A stretch of DNA of 34,098 nt, taken from Enhygromyxa salina (GTDB taxonomy: Bacteria; Myxococcota_A; Polyangia; Nannocystales; Nannocystaceae). Under the pieces are notes generated by a model that had not been told where the DNA came from, searched no databases, and was given only the letters and a program-made list of their open reading frames with translations. Positions within the stretch are counted from its first letter, which is position 1; each line of letters opens with the position of its first letter. The translations under genes were made by a program, and so were the position numbers. Shown here in pieces: positions 15,196 through 23,218 of this stretch. Where the stretch lies: positions 1-34,098 of the forward strand of contig NZ_PVNK01000272.1 of assembly GCF_002994615.1 (NCBI RefSeq), in the 5' to 3' direction.

Positions 15196-16383
15196 TCACG
15201 GCTTCGCACGAAAGGCGCGGGCCTCGTCGAGCGCAGGGCTCACGACCGTGAACCGGCCATGCAGCTCGGCTTGGAGCGCCGCGAGAGCGGCCTTGTACTT
15301 TTGGCCCTGAAGCTCGCGGACCAGGTCGGCGCGCACGGCCTCGAAGGGCAGAGGCCCGGCGGGGTAGTGGCCGAAAGACTTGATCACGTAGTAGCCCTTG
15401 TCCGACTTGATCGGCTCGCTGAGCTGCCCCGGCTCGAGGGCGAAGGCCGCCTCGGCGTACTCCCCGACCATCTGTCGCCGAGGAAACAGGCCCATGTCGC
15501 CGCCTCGGAACGCCCCGGGACCCTCGGACCACTCGCGCGCGAGCTCGTTGAAGTCGACGCCCGGGGCCAGCGCCGCCTCGCGCAGGGCCGCGGCCCGAGC
15601 CTTGGCGGCTGCGTCCCACTTTGCGAGCTGCTCTGGCGTCGCGGACTCGCGCTGGTCGGGCATCAGCGGCTGGATCTTCTCGTCGCCGACCCGGGGGCCG
15701 TAGGTGATGAGGATGTGCGAGGCCCGGACCAGCTCCGCGGGCGCGACGAGCTTGTCGCGCGCGGCCTCGTAGGCGGCCCGGAGCTCGGCCTCGGTCGGCT
15801 CGAGGGTGAGGCCGCGGGCCTCGAACAGGGCCCGCTCGCGGACGTAGACGACGTTGGCCTGGTGGCGGATCTCGACGGTCTGACCGACGCGGGCCAGCCA
15901 CGCGGGCCAGTCGCGGATGTGTCGGCGGCCGCTCTCTTCTTGGGCGGCGAGGGCCTCGGGGGTGGCATCGACGCCGCTGCGCTCGGCCTCGAGCTCGAGC
16001 AGCTTGGCCCAGACCAGCTCCTCGATGATCTTCTCGCGCTGCATCGCCTGGTAGGGCGCGGGGATCTCTCCGTCGGTCCGGCGGGCGAGGATCTGCGCCG
16101 CGCCGGGCTCGTAGCGGGCGTCGAACTCGCTGCGGGGGATCTCGTGGCCGTCGACGGTGGCCACGACCTCGGGCAGGGGCGCGAGCGTGGGCTTGGTCTT
16201 GGTGACCACGCCCGAGGCCTCGGGGCTGGCTTCGGGCGTGGCTTCGGCGTTGGCCTCGGGGGTGGCCTCGGGGGTGGCGTCTTGCGTCGCCGCGCTCTCG
16301 CTGCCCCCGCCCGAGCGACAGGCGAAGACGGCGAGGAGGCTGACGACGCACAGGCGCGTGGCTGTGCGGGGGAGGGTGACCAC
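15196..16383 (-). CDS. Parvulin-type peptidyl-prolyl cis-trans isomerase lipoprotein (SurA/PrsA-like)
   Basis: 395 residues from a GTG at 16383. That start puts a proper signal peptide at the N-terminus with lipobox LAVFAC (Cys22); an in-frame TTG at 16416 would add a hydrophilic extension overlapping the upstream gene. After the lipobox comes a low-complexity A-T-P-E-A repeat (about 35-60), a SurA-N-like helical chaperone region (VDGHEIPRSEFDARYE onward, about 75-215) and a rotamase domain (RASHILITYG about 228, then GGDMGLFPR and KGYYVIK, about 300-345). It should act outside the inner membrane on proline isomerisation and folding of exported proteins, probably outer-membrane barrels. It sits directly behind a thioredoxin-fold lipoprotein on the same strand, the coding parts being 7 bases apart with this start. 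Confidence 0.88.
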   Translation of the reverse strand: MVTLPRTATRLCVVSLLAVFACRSGGGSESAATQDATPEATPEANAEATPEASPEASGVVTKTKPTLAPLPEVVATVDGHEIPRSEFDARYEPGAAQILARRTDGEIPAPYQAMQREKIIEELVWAKLLELEAERSGVDATPEALAAQEESGRRHIRDWPAWLARVGQTVEIRHQANVVYVRERALFEARGLTLEPTEAELRAAYEAARDKLVAPAELVRASHILITYGPRVGDEKIQPLMPDQRESATPEQLAKWDAAAKARAAALREAALAPGVDFNELAREWSEGPGAFRGGDMGLFPRRQMVGEYAEAAFALEPGQLSEPIKSDKGYYVIKSFGHYPAGPLPFEAVRADLVRELQGQKYKAALAALQAELHGRFTVVSPALDEARAFRAKP

Positions 16384-16390
16384 GGCGACG

Positions 16391-17284
16391 CTAGAGGTAC
16401 TTTTCAACGAGCCCAACCGCGGGGTAGGGGTTGGCGTCGGTGCTGTCGGCCGGCCCCGGGAAGAACTCGATGTGCATGGTGGGATCGAGCAAGAAGAAGT
16501 GCGGGAAGGCCGGGCCCATGAAGCGGTTGCGGAGCTCGAGATCCGCGTCGACGAGGAGCGGGATGTAGGCGTCTTGGTGGATCTCGTACCAGGTCGTCAC
16601 GTCGGCGATCGTCGGCGGGGAGCCGTCGTTGGCCTCGACGAGGAAGGTCATCCACCAGATCTGGAGGCCGTGAACCTTTCCGCGGACGCTCGGGTACAGC
16701 TCCTGGATCCACTCGGTGTCGGGGCTGTCGACCCCGGAGATCCAGTTGGCGACGTTGTGGCACGGGCCGCACCACTGGGCCGAGAGATCGAAGATGAAGT
16801 ACGCGGCCTGGTTGGTCTCGTTGATCGTGAAGTTGGTGAAGTCGTAGAGGTCGACCATGTCACCGTGGTGATCGAGGAACGAATCGCGGGGGAAGGCCGT
16901 GCCGACCTGGGTGTTGGTCGTCTCCCAGCTGCCTTGCTCGAGCTCGTTCTTGTCGGGGTTGTAGGGCCAAAAGCCGGTGTAAATCCGGCTGTCGTAGTCG
17001 AGCGGATCCGTGCCCTCGTTGATCTCCCACAGGTCCCAATAGTTGTCGCCGTCGGTGTCCTTCTTGGCTGGATCCGTGCCGAGCTCGGCTTCCTCGTCGT
17101 CGGTCAGGCCGTCTGCGTCGGTGTCGAGGGGGGCTGCCTCGCCGGTCTCGCCCGTGTCCGCCGAATCGCCGGTCTCGCCCGTGCTTCCGTCGTCGTTCAG
17201 GCCTCCGTCGTCAGCGCCGTCACAGCCCGCGAGCGAGAGCGGGAGAAGAAGAATTCCGATGAGCAGGAGACGACTTGTGTGCAT
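16391..17284 (-). CDS. Thioredoxin-fold lipoprotein with CGPC motif and TSP3-like repeats
   Basis: 297 residues from the ATG at 17284, chosen because it starts a clean lipoprotein signal (MHTSRLLLIGILLLPLSLAGC, Cys21); the frame stays open further upstream but is Arg-rich and not protein-like. Behind the lipobox lies an acidic Asp/Gly/Thr linker. Two thrombospondin-3-type Ca-binding motifs follow (DTDADGLTDDEEAELGTDP and DTDGDNYWDLWEINEGTDP, about 55-100), then a thioredoxin-like domain with WCGPC (Cys172/Cys175). The C-terminal half has the cis-Pro-like region AFPHFFLLD. It is probably membrane-anchored and acts as a thiol-disulfide exchange protein in the periplasm or at the surface. Same strand as, and immediately upstream of, the prolyl isomerase; divergent from the next thioredoxin-like gene. 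Confidence 0.85.
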   Translation of the reverse strand: MHTSRLLLIGILLLPLSLAGCDGADDGGLNDDGSTGETGDSADTGETGEAAPLDTDADGLTDDEEAELGTDPAKKDTDGDNYWDLWEINEGTDPLDYDSRIYTGFWPYNPDKNELEQGSWETTNTQVGTAFPRDSFLDHHGDMVDLYDFTNFTINETNQAAYFIFDLSAQWCGPCHNVANWISGVDSPDTEWIQELYPSVRGKVHGLQIWWMTFLVEANDGSPPTIADVTTWYEIHQDAYIPLLVDADLELRNRFMGPAFPHFFLLDPTMHIEFFPGPADSTDANPYPAVGLVEKYL

Positions 17285-17554
17285 TTTGGTGGCCGATGGG
17301 GGGACGCGCCTTACACGCAGATCTACCACAAAAACCGGAGTCTGGGGTCGCTGTGGGCGGGAGCGCGGAGCGCAGGTGTGAGGTTTCGGACGGATCGGTC
17401 TTGAACGACGCGAAGCCGTGGAAGCCCGGGCTCGCGACCGGCCGGTCAACCCCGGCGGTGGCCCCTCGTGTCAGCCGAGTCGAGGAGGTCGAGGCCTTGC
17501 GAATCTTCCATTCCTAAGATGGATCCGATACGCTGCGAAGCGGACGAAGAGCCC
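17285..17554. promoter_or_regulatory. Divergent intergenic region between two thioredoxin-like lipoprotein genes
   Basis: 270 bases separate the ATG at 17284 (-) from the ATG at 17555 (+), so both transcription units must start here. I see no clean sigma70 pair. A small inverted repeat ATCTT/AAGAT (17503-17507 and 17516-17520) lies 35 bases before the + start. Confidence 0.45.
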
Positions 17555-18358
17555 ATGCGCGACCTCCACACCTCACGTACGAGCCTACCGCGCTGGCAGG
17601 TACCCGGGCTCGTCGCGCTGGTTTGCGCCAGTCTCGGATGTATCCCGTCCTTCCCGCCCTGCGACTGTAGCAAGGCCGGCGATACAGGCGGCGGTCCGGC
17701 CGATTACCCGGACTTCGAGTTTTTGGATCGCTCGGTCGACTGCGCGATCCCGCTGGCGAGCGGCGGCGGGGGCGACGGCGGGACGGACACCGGTACAGAG
17801 GACGGCGGCGGCGGCGAGGAGCTCGCCTGCGGCTACCCAGCCGGCCCCTACGGGTTCAACCTCGGCGAGACCTTCGAGAACCTGGTCATGTTCGACTGCA
17901 TGGCCAATCAGGTCCAGATCGCCCAGTACCTCCCCCAGGAGGGGCTGCCGGAGGTCGAGACCCGCGGCGTCGTGTTCGGGCTCGGAGCGATCTGGTGCGA
18001 TCCCTGTCGGATGGAGGGCGAGGAGTGGGCCGCCGACTTCGTCGACGAGTACGCGTCCGAGGGCATCCAGTTCATTCAGGCCCTCGACGAGGGCGCGGCC
18101 GGGAGCCCGGTCCTGCCCGCGAGCTGCGAGGGCTGGAGCAGCACGGTCGTCGACGACAAATTCCCGATCGTCTACGTCGAGGAGGTCGCGGGGCTGCGCT
18201 CGAAGATCGAGCTCATGCCCAACGAGCCGATCCCCTTCACGCTGATCTTCGACGCCAACGCCAACATCATCTTTCGTCGAACCGGCGGGGTCGTCGACGC
18301 CGACATCCTGACCGCCCAGATTCAATCCCTGATCAACGATCCCTATGGCGACATCTGA
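17555..18358 (+). CDS. Thioredoxin-fold lipoprotein with CDPC motif
   Basis: 267 residues from the ATG at 17555, which begins a lipoprotein signal ending in ASLGC (Cys29); a weak GAAGAG lies just upstream. An acidic Gly/Asp/Thr linker (about 70-90) separates the anchor from a TlpA/thioredoxin-like domain with AIWCDPC (Cys148/Cys151). Further on are a strand carrying FPIVYVEEV and the cis-Pro region PNEPIPFTLIFDANANII (about 225-245). CDPC is an unusual dipeptide between the redox cysteines and should change the redox potential compared with CGPC. Its last 14 bases overlap the start of the next gene, so translation is probably coupled. Confidence 0.83.
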   Translation: MRDLHTSRTSLPRWQVPGLVALVCASLGCIPSFPPCDCSKAGDTGGGPADYPDFEFLDRSVDCAIPLASGGGGDGGTDTGTEDGGGGEELACGYPAGPYGFNLGETFENLVMFDCMANQVQIAQYLPQEGLPEVETRGVVFGLGAIWCDPCRMEGEEWAADFVDEYASEGIQFIQALDEGAAGSPVLPASCEGWSSTVVDDKFPIVYVEEVAGLRSKIELMPNEPIPFTLIFDANANIIFRRTGGVVDADILTAQIQSLINDPYGDI

Positions 18359-18908
18359 GCTCCCACAATCCCCGGCCCGCGTATTGGCGCGTTCTCTAGC
18401 GACGCTCGCTGTCTGCGGGTCGATGACCCTCGCCGGCTGCGATGGTCAGGGCGCGACCGCGACGCCAACGGACGTCTACGCCAACCTCGGCATCAGCCTG
18501 GCCAACCTCGACGGCGACGAGACCGAGCTGGTCAGCGAGACCAAGGGCGACGTCCACGTGCTGGCGTTTTGGGCCACGTGGTGCGTGCCGTGCACCGGTG
18601 AGCTCGCCAAGCTCGAGGGCATCCACAATCGGCTCGAAGCTCGGGGCCTCAACATCTACGCGATCAGCATCGACGGACCGGACACGATCTCGCGCGTCCC
18701 CGGCTTCGCCTCCCAGGAGAACTGGACCTTCCCGGTTCTCTACGATCCCGAGACCCAGCTGCTCGCGCGCTACAACCCCAAGGGCGACATTCCCTTTTAT
18801 GTCGTGCTCGACGCCGACGGCAACATCATCAAGTCCCACCAGGGCTACGTGAAGGGTGATGAAGTCAAGCTCGAGCAGTTCCTCACGGAGCAGCTGCCGG
18901 CCGAGTGA
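18345..18908 (+). CDS. TlpA-like thiol-disulfide lipoprotein with CVPC motif
   Basis: 187 residues; the ATG lies inside the end of the preceding gene (14-base overlap). Lipoprotein signal with lipobox LAGC (Cys32), then a compact TlpA/ResA-type domain: VHVLAFWATWCVPC (Cys80/Cys83), IYAISIDGPD, FPVLYDP, and the cis-Pro loop GDIPFYVVLDADGNIIKSHQGY (about 145-166), a very typical TlpA ending. It should reduce or exchange disulfides outside the inner membrane, in cytochrome c maturation or in folding of an exported partner. Its stop overlaps the ATG of the outer-membrane protein gene (TGATG), which points to that barrel as a likely partner. Confidence 0.9.
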   Translation: MATSELPQSPARVLARSLATLAVCGSMTLAGCDGQGATATPTDVYANLGISLANLDGDETELVSETKGDVHVLAFWATWCVPCTGELAKLEGIHNRLEARGLNIYAISIDGPDTISRVPGFASQENWTFPVLYDPETQLLARYNPKGDIPFYVVLDADGNIIKSHQGYVKGDEVKLEQFLTEQLPAE

Positions 18909-21232
18909 TGGCCGCGTCGACTCGCCCGCGGGGCAAGTGGACGATTGCTTGGGTCCTCGGTCTGACCCTCGCACCGGGGCTTGCCCGAGCCGCGCCGCCC
19001 GAGGCCGATCGCGTCGATCCGAGCGACTCGGAGGCTCCCGAGCCCGATGTCGACGCGCCGGTCGATGTCGACGCGCCGGTCGATGTCGACGCCCCGGTCG
19101 ATGTCGACGCGCCGGTCGATGTTGACGCCCCGGTCGATGTCGACGCCCCGGTCGATGTGGATGCTGCGGACGCTCCGGCGGACTCCGAGTCGCCTGTCGA
19201 CGCGGACCCAGCCGTGGACCCGGCCCCAGCCGTGGACCCGGCCCCGCCCGTAGACCCAGACCCTGCAGACGCCGCGTCGGGCGAGGCCGAGACCGCCCCG
19301 GCCGAGCCGGAGCCTCCCGCGCCCGTGCTCGACGAGCAGCACGATGTCGAAGCCGACGTCGAAGCCGATGAGCACGGCGATGACGTCCCGCACCCGCCGA
19401 ACCCGAAGATCCCGCCGGCCGGCAACACCCAGATATGGTTTCGGTCGACGACCTTTCTCGACTACTTCGGCAACAACTACGACAACCCGACCAATAACGA
19501 CCAATTCTACGCGCTCGTCAATTACATCAACTTCGGCAGCGACACGCGGCTGAAGAAGAACTGGGAGATCTCGACGATGGTCCGGGTGGACACGCACAAC
19601 GTGTTCAACGCCAAGGATCAGCCGCTGTGCGACACCGACAACAGCTACCCCGACCAGATCAGGGAGACGATCCCCGACCCGGGCAATCCGGGCGGGCGAA
19701 TCGACAACCCCGAGTACGATCCCGACGTCGCCGACAACCCTGACCTCGCGATCACCGAGACCGAGCGGGCCCAGTGTAACTTCGGCTCAGACTATCGGAT
19801 TGAGCGCTTTCAGCTCCGGTTTGGAAACAAGTACTTCAAGGTCACCGGCGGCGACTTCAACGTCAACTTTGGCCAGGGCATTGGGCTTGCGATCCGCAAG
19901 ATCGCCGACATCGGGGTCGACGCCACGATCAAGGGCGGGCGCGTCGACATCGACACCAAGTACCTCGACATCACCGCGATCGGTGGCGTCGCCAACCGCC
20001 AGCAGAGCGACTTCGCGACCCGTCAGCTGTTTCGCGACCCCGGCTACCCCCACGCGCTGTGCGAGAACACCCCGGGGCTGCGCAGCAACAAGTACGGCAA
20101 CCCGTACTGGACGATGTGCTCGGACATCATCTCGGGCGGGCGCTTCGACGCCAAGCTCCCGGGCAAGGTCACCCTCGGCGGTCACTACGTGTTCGTGTGG
20201 TTCGGCGACAAGGTCGACTCGATCCAGCACGACGGCCTCCACCTCGTCGGCGGCGACATCAGCCGCAAGCGCATCGGCAAGCACTGGGATCTGTTCGCTG
20301 GGGTCACCGGCTTGCTGCGCAACCCCCAGCACAAGACCTACTACCCCGAGTACGTCGAGAACGGCATCGCCGCGTACCTCTCGAACTCGCTGACCTTCGG
20401 CAACACCTTCGTGTTGATCGAGGGCAAGTACTACGACAACTACACCGTCGCCAAAGACACCGCGGCGACCACCGTCCAGTACATCCAGGCCCCGACCCTC
20501 GAGCGCGCCGACCAGATCATCCCGGCCGCGAGCAACACGGCCGGCGGTCGGATCCTGGTCGAGCACACCCTCGACAAGTCTCGCGTCACGCTGCTCGGCA
20601 ACTACCTCGGCTACGCCTACGCGCTGATCAACGACGAGGACATGTTCGACCCCAAGGTCGGCGAGATGGCCCACCACGCCTACCTCGGCCTGCGCTGGCG
20701 CGACATCGAGCGGGGCAGCGAGGTCCAGGCCTACGCGGGCTACCGGTGGGAGGGGTTCCAGCGCGCCCCCGACGAGGACACCAAGCCCTACACCCGCAAG
20801 CTGCCCCACGGCGAGTTCTACATCAACCAGCAGGTCGGCAAGACTCGCGGCGTGGCCCACTCGCTGTCGCTGCGCTGGGAGTGGCGCTACGAGCGGGTCC
20901 AAAAAGGTGGCGCGCCGCCCAAGCAGTTCCACCGCGGCAACCTGATCCTCGGCTACGGGATGTCTCCGTGGCTGACCTTCGCGTTCATCGGCGGGTACTC
21001 GAGCGAGTTCCCCTCGCTCGGCGGCGAGCTCCACGAGCAGCCTTGCGTTGGCCAGTGTCTGCGCAAGCCCCACCTGTGGCCGGGCGGCGAGCTTCGGCTC
21101 AACTTCCTCGAGTCCTCGTTCCTGCGCGTGTTCGTTGGCCGTCAGGTCGGCGGCTTGCTGTGTGTCAACGGCTCGTGCCGACAGCTGCCCGACTTCGAGG
21201 GCGTCCGCATGGACCTCATCCTGAGCTTCTAG
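18908..21232 (+). CDS. Predicted outer-membrane beta-barrel protein
   Basis: 774 residues from the ATG in TGATG (an in-frame GTG three bases earlier is also possible). A cleavable signal peptide (hydrophobic WTIAWVLGLTLAPGLARA) is followed by an acidic Pro/Asp/Val spacer, including the DVDAPV repeat at 47-82, up to about residue 170. The rest has alternating aromatic/polar strands (for example IWFRSTTFLDYFGNN, RIERFQLRFGNKYFKVTGGDF, HAYLGLRWRDIERGSEVQAYAGYRW) and ends in the aromatic DLILSF typical of BAM-assembled barrels. Several Cys residues occur in the extracellular-looking segments (QCNFGS, LCENTP, QPCVGQCLRKP, LCVNGSC), consistent with a disulfide-bonded barrel served by the neighbouring thioredoxin-like proteins. 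It resembles barrels found next to TlpA-like genes in other phyla (DUF6029-like), but I cannot confirm the family. Transport substrate unknown. Confidence 0.8.
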   Translation: MAASTRPRGKWTIAWVLGLTLAPGLARAAPPEADRVDPSDSEAPEPDVDAPVDVDAPVDVDAPVDVDAPVDVDAPVDVDAPVDVDAADAPADSESPVDADPAVDPAPAVDPAPPVDPDPADAASGEAETAPAEPEPPAPVLDEQHDVEADVEADEHGDDVPHPPNPKIPPAGNTQIWFRSTTFLDYFGNNYDNPTNNDQFYALVNYINFGSDTRLKKNWEISTMVRVDTHNVFNAKDQPLCDTDNSYPDQIRETIPDPGNPGGRIDNPEYDPDVADNPDLAITETERAQCNFGSDYRIERFQLRFGNKYFKVTGGDFNVNFGQGIGLAIRKIADIGVDATIKGGRVDIDTKYLDITAIGGVANRQQSDFATRQLFRDPGYPHALCENTPGLRSNKYGNPYWTMCSDIISGGRFDAKLPGKVTLGGHYVFVWFGDKVDSIQHDGLHLVGGDISRKRIGKHWDLFAGVTGLLRNPQHKTYYPEYVENGIAAYLSNSLTFGNTFVLIEGKYYDNYTVAKDTAATTVQYIQAPTLERADQIIPAASNTAGGRILVEHTLDKSRVTLLGNYLGYAYALINDEDMFDPKVGEMAHHAYLGLRWRDIERGSEVQAYAGYRWEGFQRAPDEDTKPYTRKLPHGEFYINQQVGKTRGVAHSLSLRWEWRYERVQKGGAPPKQFHRGNLILGYGMSPWLTFAFIGGYSSEFPSLGGELHEQPCVGQCLRKPHLWPGGELRLNFLESSFLRVFVGRQVGGLLCVNGSCRQLPDFEGVRMDLILSF
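19046..19153 (+). repeat. Six 18-bp repeats encoding DVDAPV
   Basis: Six consecutive 18-base units GATGTCGACGC(G/C)CCGGTC, followed by a partial seventh, encode DVDAPV in the spacer between the signal peptide and barrel of the outer-membrane protein. The units differ only at third codon positions. Confidence 0.93.
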
Positions 21233-21240
21233 CAGCCCGG
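21229..21240 (+). repeat. CTAGCAGCCCGG half-site at the end of the barrel gene
   Basis: The same 12 bases as the left part of the palindrome at 30877 overlap the TAG stop codon of the outer-membrane protein gene in the same way. The right half has diverged (GGTACCGCGCC). Confidence 0.6.
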
Positions 21241-21284
21241 GGTACCGCGCCTGGCGCCGGTCAAAAAAGGTTAGAGTGCGGGGC

Positions 21285-22193
21285 ATGACGCGTTCATGGC
21301 TTGCCCCGCTGTCTCTGATCTTTGCCTTCGCCTGCACTACCGAGGAGCTGGGCGACGGGGCCGATGGAGCCGACGAGTCGACGACGGACGCGATGGACGG
21401 GACCGACGAGACCGACGGCGCCGACACCGAGATGACCGGCGACGGCGACGGCGACACGGGGGCCGAGGTCATAGCGACCCTCGACGGCGTGATCACGGAC
21501 ATGGCCGGGGCGCCCTTGCCGACGCCGGGGCTGCAATTTTGTGGCCCGGTCGACGAGGAGACCGGCGACGTCCTCCTGTGCATCCCGGTCCCGGTCGAAG
21601 CCGACGGCGGGTTCGAGATCCAGGCGATGCTCGCTGGGCTCTGGAACCTCAAGGTTGTCCACGGGTCCGTCGACGGCCGCTACTTCACGGGCCAGGCCTT
21701 CCAGGTCACCGTCAACGAGGGCGACGCCCTCGACTTCTCGATGCCGCCGATCGTCGTGCCCGAGACGGCCGAGGTCACGGATCTGAGCGCTGCCATGGGC
21801 GAGGTCGCGGTCACGATCGACGACGCGCTCTCAGTCTCGATCGACCCCTCGCTCGCGCAGTCGCCCGACTTCCAGCAGCCGGCCGAGCTCGGCGGGCTCG
21901 CGGTCCCCGAGGAATTCTGGCGCGTCTCGGAGGTCGACGGCGGCTCGGTCATCGCCGCCTGGTCCTTCTCGCCCTTCGGGGTCAAGTCGACCGAGGGTGG
22001 GTTCGGATTCACGATCGACAGCAGCCTCGGCCTCGCGGCCGACGAGACCGTGACCTTCTACGAGATCGTCAAGGACAACGGTGAGCTCCACGAGGTCGCG
22101 ACCGGCACGGTCAACGGCGACGCCTCTGCGATCGACATCGTCCCGACCGGCGTCGGGCTCCACGAGCTGACCTGGCTGCTCGCCGTCCACTGA
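21285..22193 (+). CDS. Lipoprotein of unknown function with acidic linker
   Basis: 302 residues from the ATG at 21285 (GGGG at 21279-21282; a GTG nine bases upstream is also in frame). Signal MTRSWLAPLSLIFAFAC with Cys17 as lipid attachment, then a Asp/Gly/Thr/Glu-rich linker up to about 60. A beta-rich segment follows (VIATLDGVITDMAGAPLPTPGLQFC onward) that looks like a carboxypeptidase-regulatory or Ig-like beta-sandwich. A second half has the DSSLGLAADETVTFYEIV pattern (about 245-265). No catalytic motif seen. It is 52 bases after the barrel gene on the same strand and may be its surface or periplasmic accessory. Confidence 0.75.
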   Translation: MTRSWLAPLSLIFAFACTTEELGDGADGADESTTDAMDGTDETDGADTEMTGDGDGDTGAEVIATLDGVITDMAGAPLPTPGLQFCGPVDEETGDVLLCIPVPVEADGGFEIQAMLAGLWNLKVVHGSVDGRYFTGQAFQVTVNEGDALDFSMPPIVVPETAEVTDLSAAMGEVAVTIDDALSVSIDPSLAQSPDFQQPAELGGLAVPEEFWRVSEVDGGSVIAAWSFSPFGVKSTEGGFGFTIDSSLGLAADETVTFYEIVKDNGELHEVATGTVNGDASAIDIVPTGVGLHELTWLLAVH

Positions 22194-22269
22194 GCCCGCT
22201 GGCGAGGCGCGCGTCGCCGCAGCGGTGCGCGCCCATCCTGCTCGGCCCGATCTCGAGCTGAGCTCGGCC

Positions 22270-23088
22270 TCAGCCGCCGTAGTTGGCGGTAGCCGCGGCG
22301 AGGGACTCGGAGATGCCCGTGGCCTCGATGTTGAAGTCCGCGTCGACGAGCACGCCGGAGGGCACGCCGCCCATGTGGATCGGGCTGAGGTAGATCCACA
22401 GCGGCTCGTCGCCATTTTGACCGGGCGTCGCGTCGCCGATCAGGTAGACGTGCTCGTTCGGGTACATCATCTCCCAGGCCTGGAGATCCTGGACGCTGGT
22501 CTCGCCGAAGTCGATGAAGTTGTCGAGCAGGACCTCGACGAACTCGAGGGTGCCGGCCTCGAGCCCGGCGCGGATCGACTCGACGTCGAAGGAGCTGGCC
22601 TGGCCGGCCATCCCGGCCGCGAGATCGTTGCAGGGGCCACACCAGGCGCCGCTGATGATCAGCAAAAAGGGCGTGCCCTCGAGCTCGCAGTAGTCCCACT
22701 GCTCGCCGAGGTCGTTGAACCCGGCCCAGTGCGAGATGGGCTGGCCGATCTGAGGCGAGCCGGCCGGCGCCTCCGCGCCCATGCACGCCGCACCACCGCC
22801 AGTGTCGCCGTCGCCTGAGTCGCCGTCGCCGGAGTCGCCGTCGCCGTCGCCCGAGTCGCCGTCACCTGAGTCGCCGTCGCCTGAGTCGCCGTCGCCTGAG
22901 TCGGCGTCGCCGTCACCTGAGTCGCCGTCGCCGTCACCTGAGTCGCCGTCGCCTGAGTCGCCGTCGCCGTCGGTCTCAGCGTCAGCGTCGACGCCCAGAT
23001 CCGTCAGGTCGTCGGCGCCCTCCTCGGTACACGCGGACAGCGCCAGTGCGGTGGACATGAACGCGATCGAGAGGTGGCGCAGCTTCAT
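22270..23088 (-). CDS. Thioredoxin-fold lipoprotein with CGPC motif and (GDGDS)n linker
   Basis: 272 residues; lipobox ALSAC (Cys20). Residues about 40-95 are an almost pure Gly-Asp-(Ser) repeat encoded by GAGTCGCCGTCGCC-like units (22800-22980). The C-terminal domain has a thioredoxin-type active site, GAWCGPCND (Cys150/Cys153), and ends with GVPSGVLVDADFNIEATGI, similar to the cis-Pro region of TlpA proteins. Probably a surface- or periplasm-tethered disulfide exchange protein on a long acidic stalk. It converges with the preceding lipoprotein gene and is not obviously co-transcribed with the others, but it is the fourth such protein within 6.7 kb. Confidence 0.85.
   Translation of the reverse strand: MKLRHLSIAFMSTALALSACTEEGADDLTDLGVDADAETDGDGDSGDGDSGDGDGDSGDGDADSGDGDSGDGDSGDGDSGDGDGDSGDGDSGDGDTGGGAACMGAEAPAGSPQIGQPISHWAGFNDLGEQWDYCELEGTPFLLIISGAWCGPCNDLAAGMAGQASSFDVESIRAGLEAGTLEFVEVLLDNFIDFGETSVQDLQAWEMMYPNEHVYLIGDATPGQNGDEPLWIYLSPIHMGGVPSGVLVDADFNIEATGISESLAAATANYGG
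22795..22990. repeat. Asp/Gly codon repeat tract
   Basis: On the + strand, irregular repeats of GTCGCCGTCGCCTGAGTC-like units encode the GDGDS linker on the - strand. It is a low-complexity in-frame tract, not an array of spaced repeats. Confidence 0.85.
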
Positions 23089-23218
23089 GCCGCCATCATG
23101 ACCTGAAATGGGCCGTGTTTTCGGTGCGAAACCGAAGAACGCGCAATTTAGGTGCGTTCGCTGCTTATCTGGGTATCAGGGGTTTTGGAACGTTGTGTGC
23201 GTGAGTTGCGCGACGTGT

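Noticed and set aside
21241..21275. G+C-rich inverted repeat followed by AAAAAA after the barrel gene
   Set aside because: The A-run is on the wrong side for a + strand terminator, and no - strand gene ends here.
22795..22990. Regular repeats resembling a repeat array
   Set aside because: They are in-frame codons for a Gly/Asp/Ser linker with no unique spacers, so not CRISPR.
23120..23136. Hairpin TTCGGT-GCGAA-ACCGAA between the protease and thioredoxin-like genes
   Set aside because: Only six base pairs and no T-tract on either strand; too weak to call a terminator.
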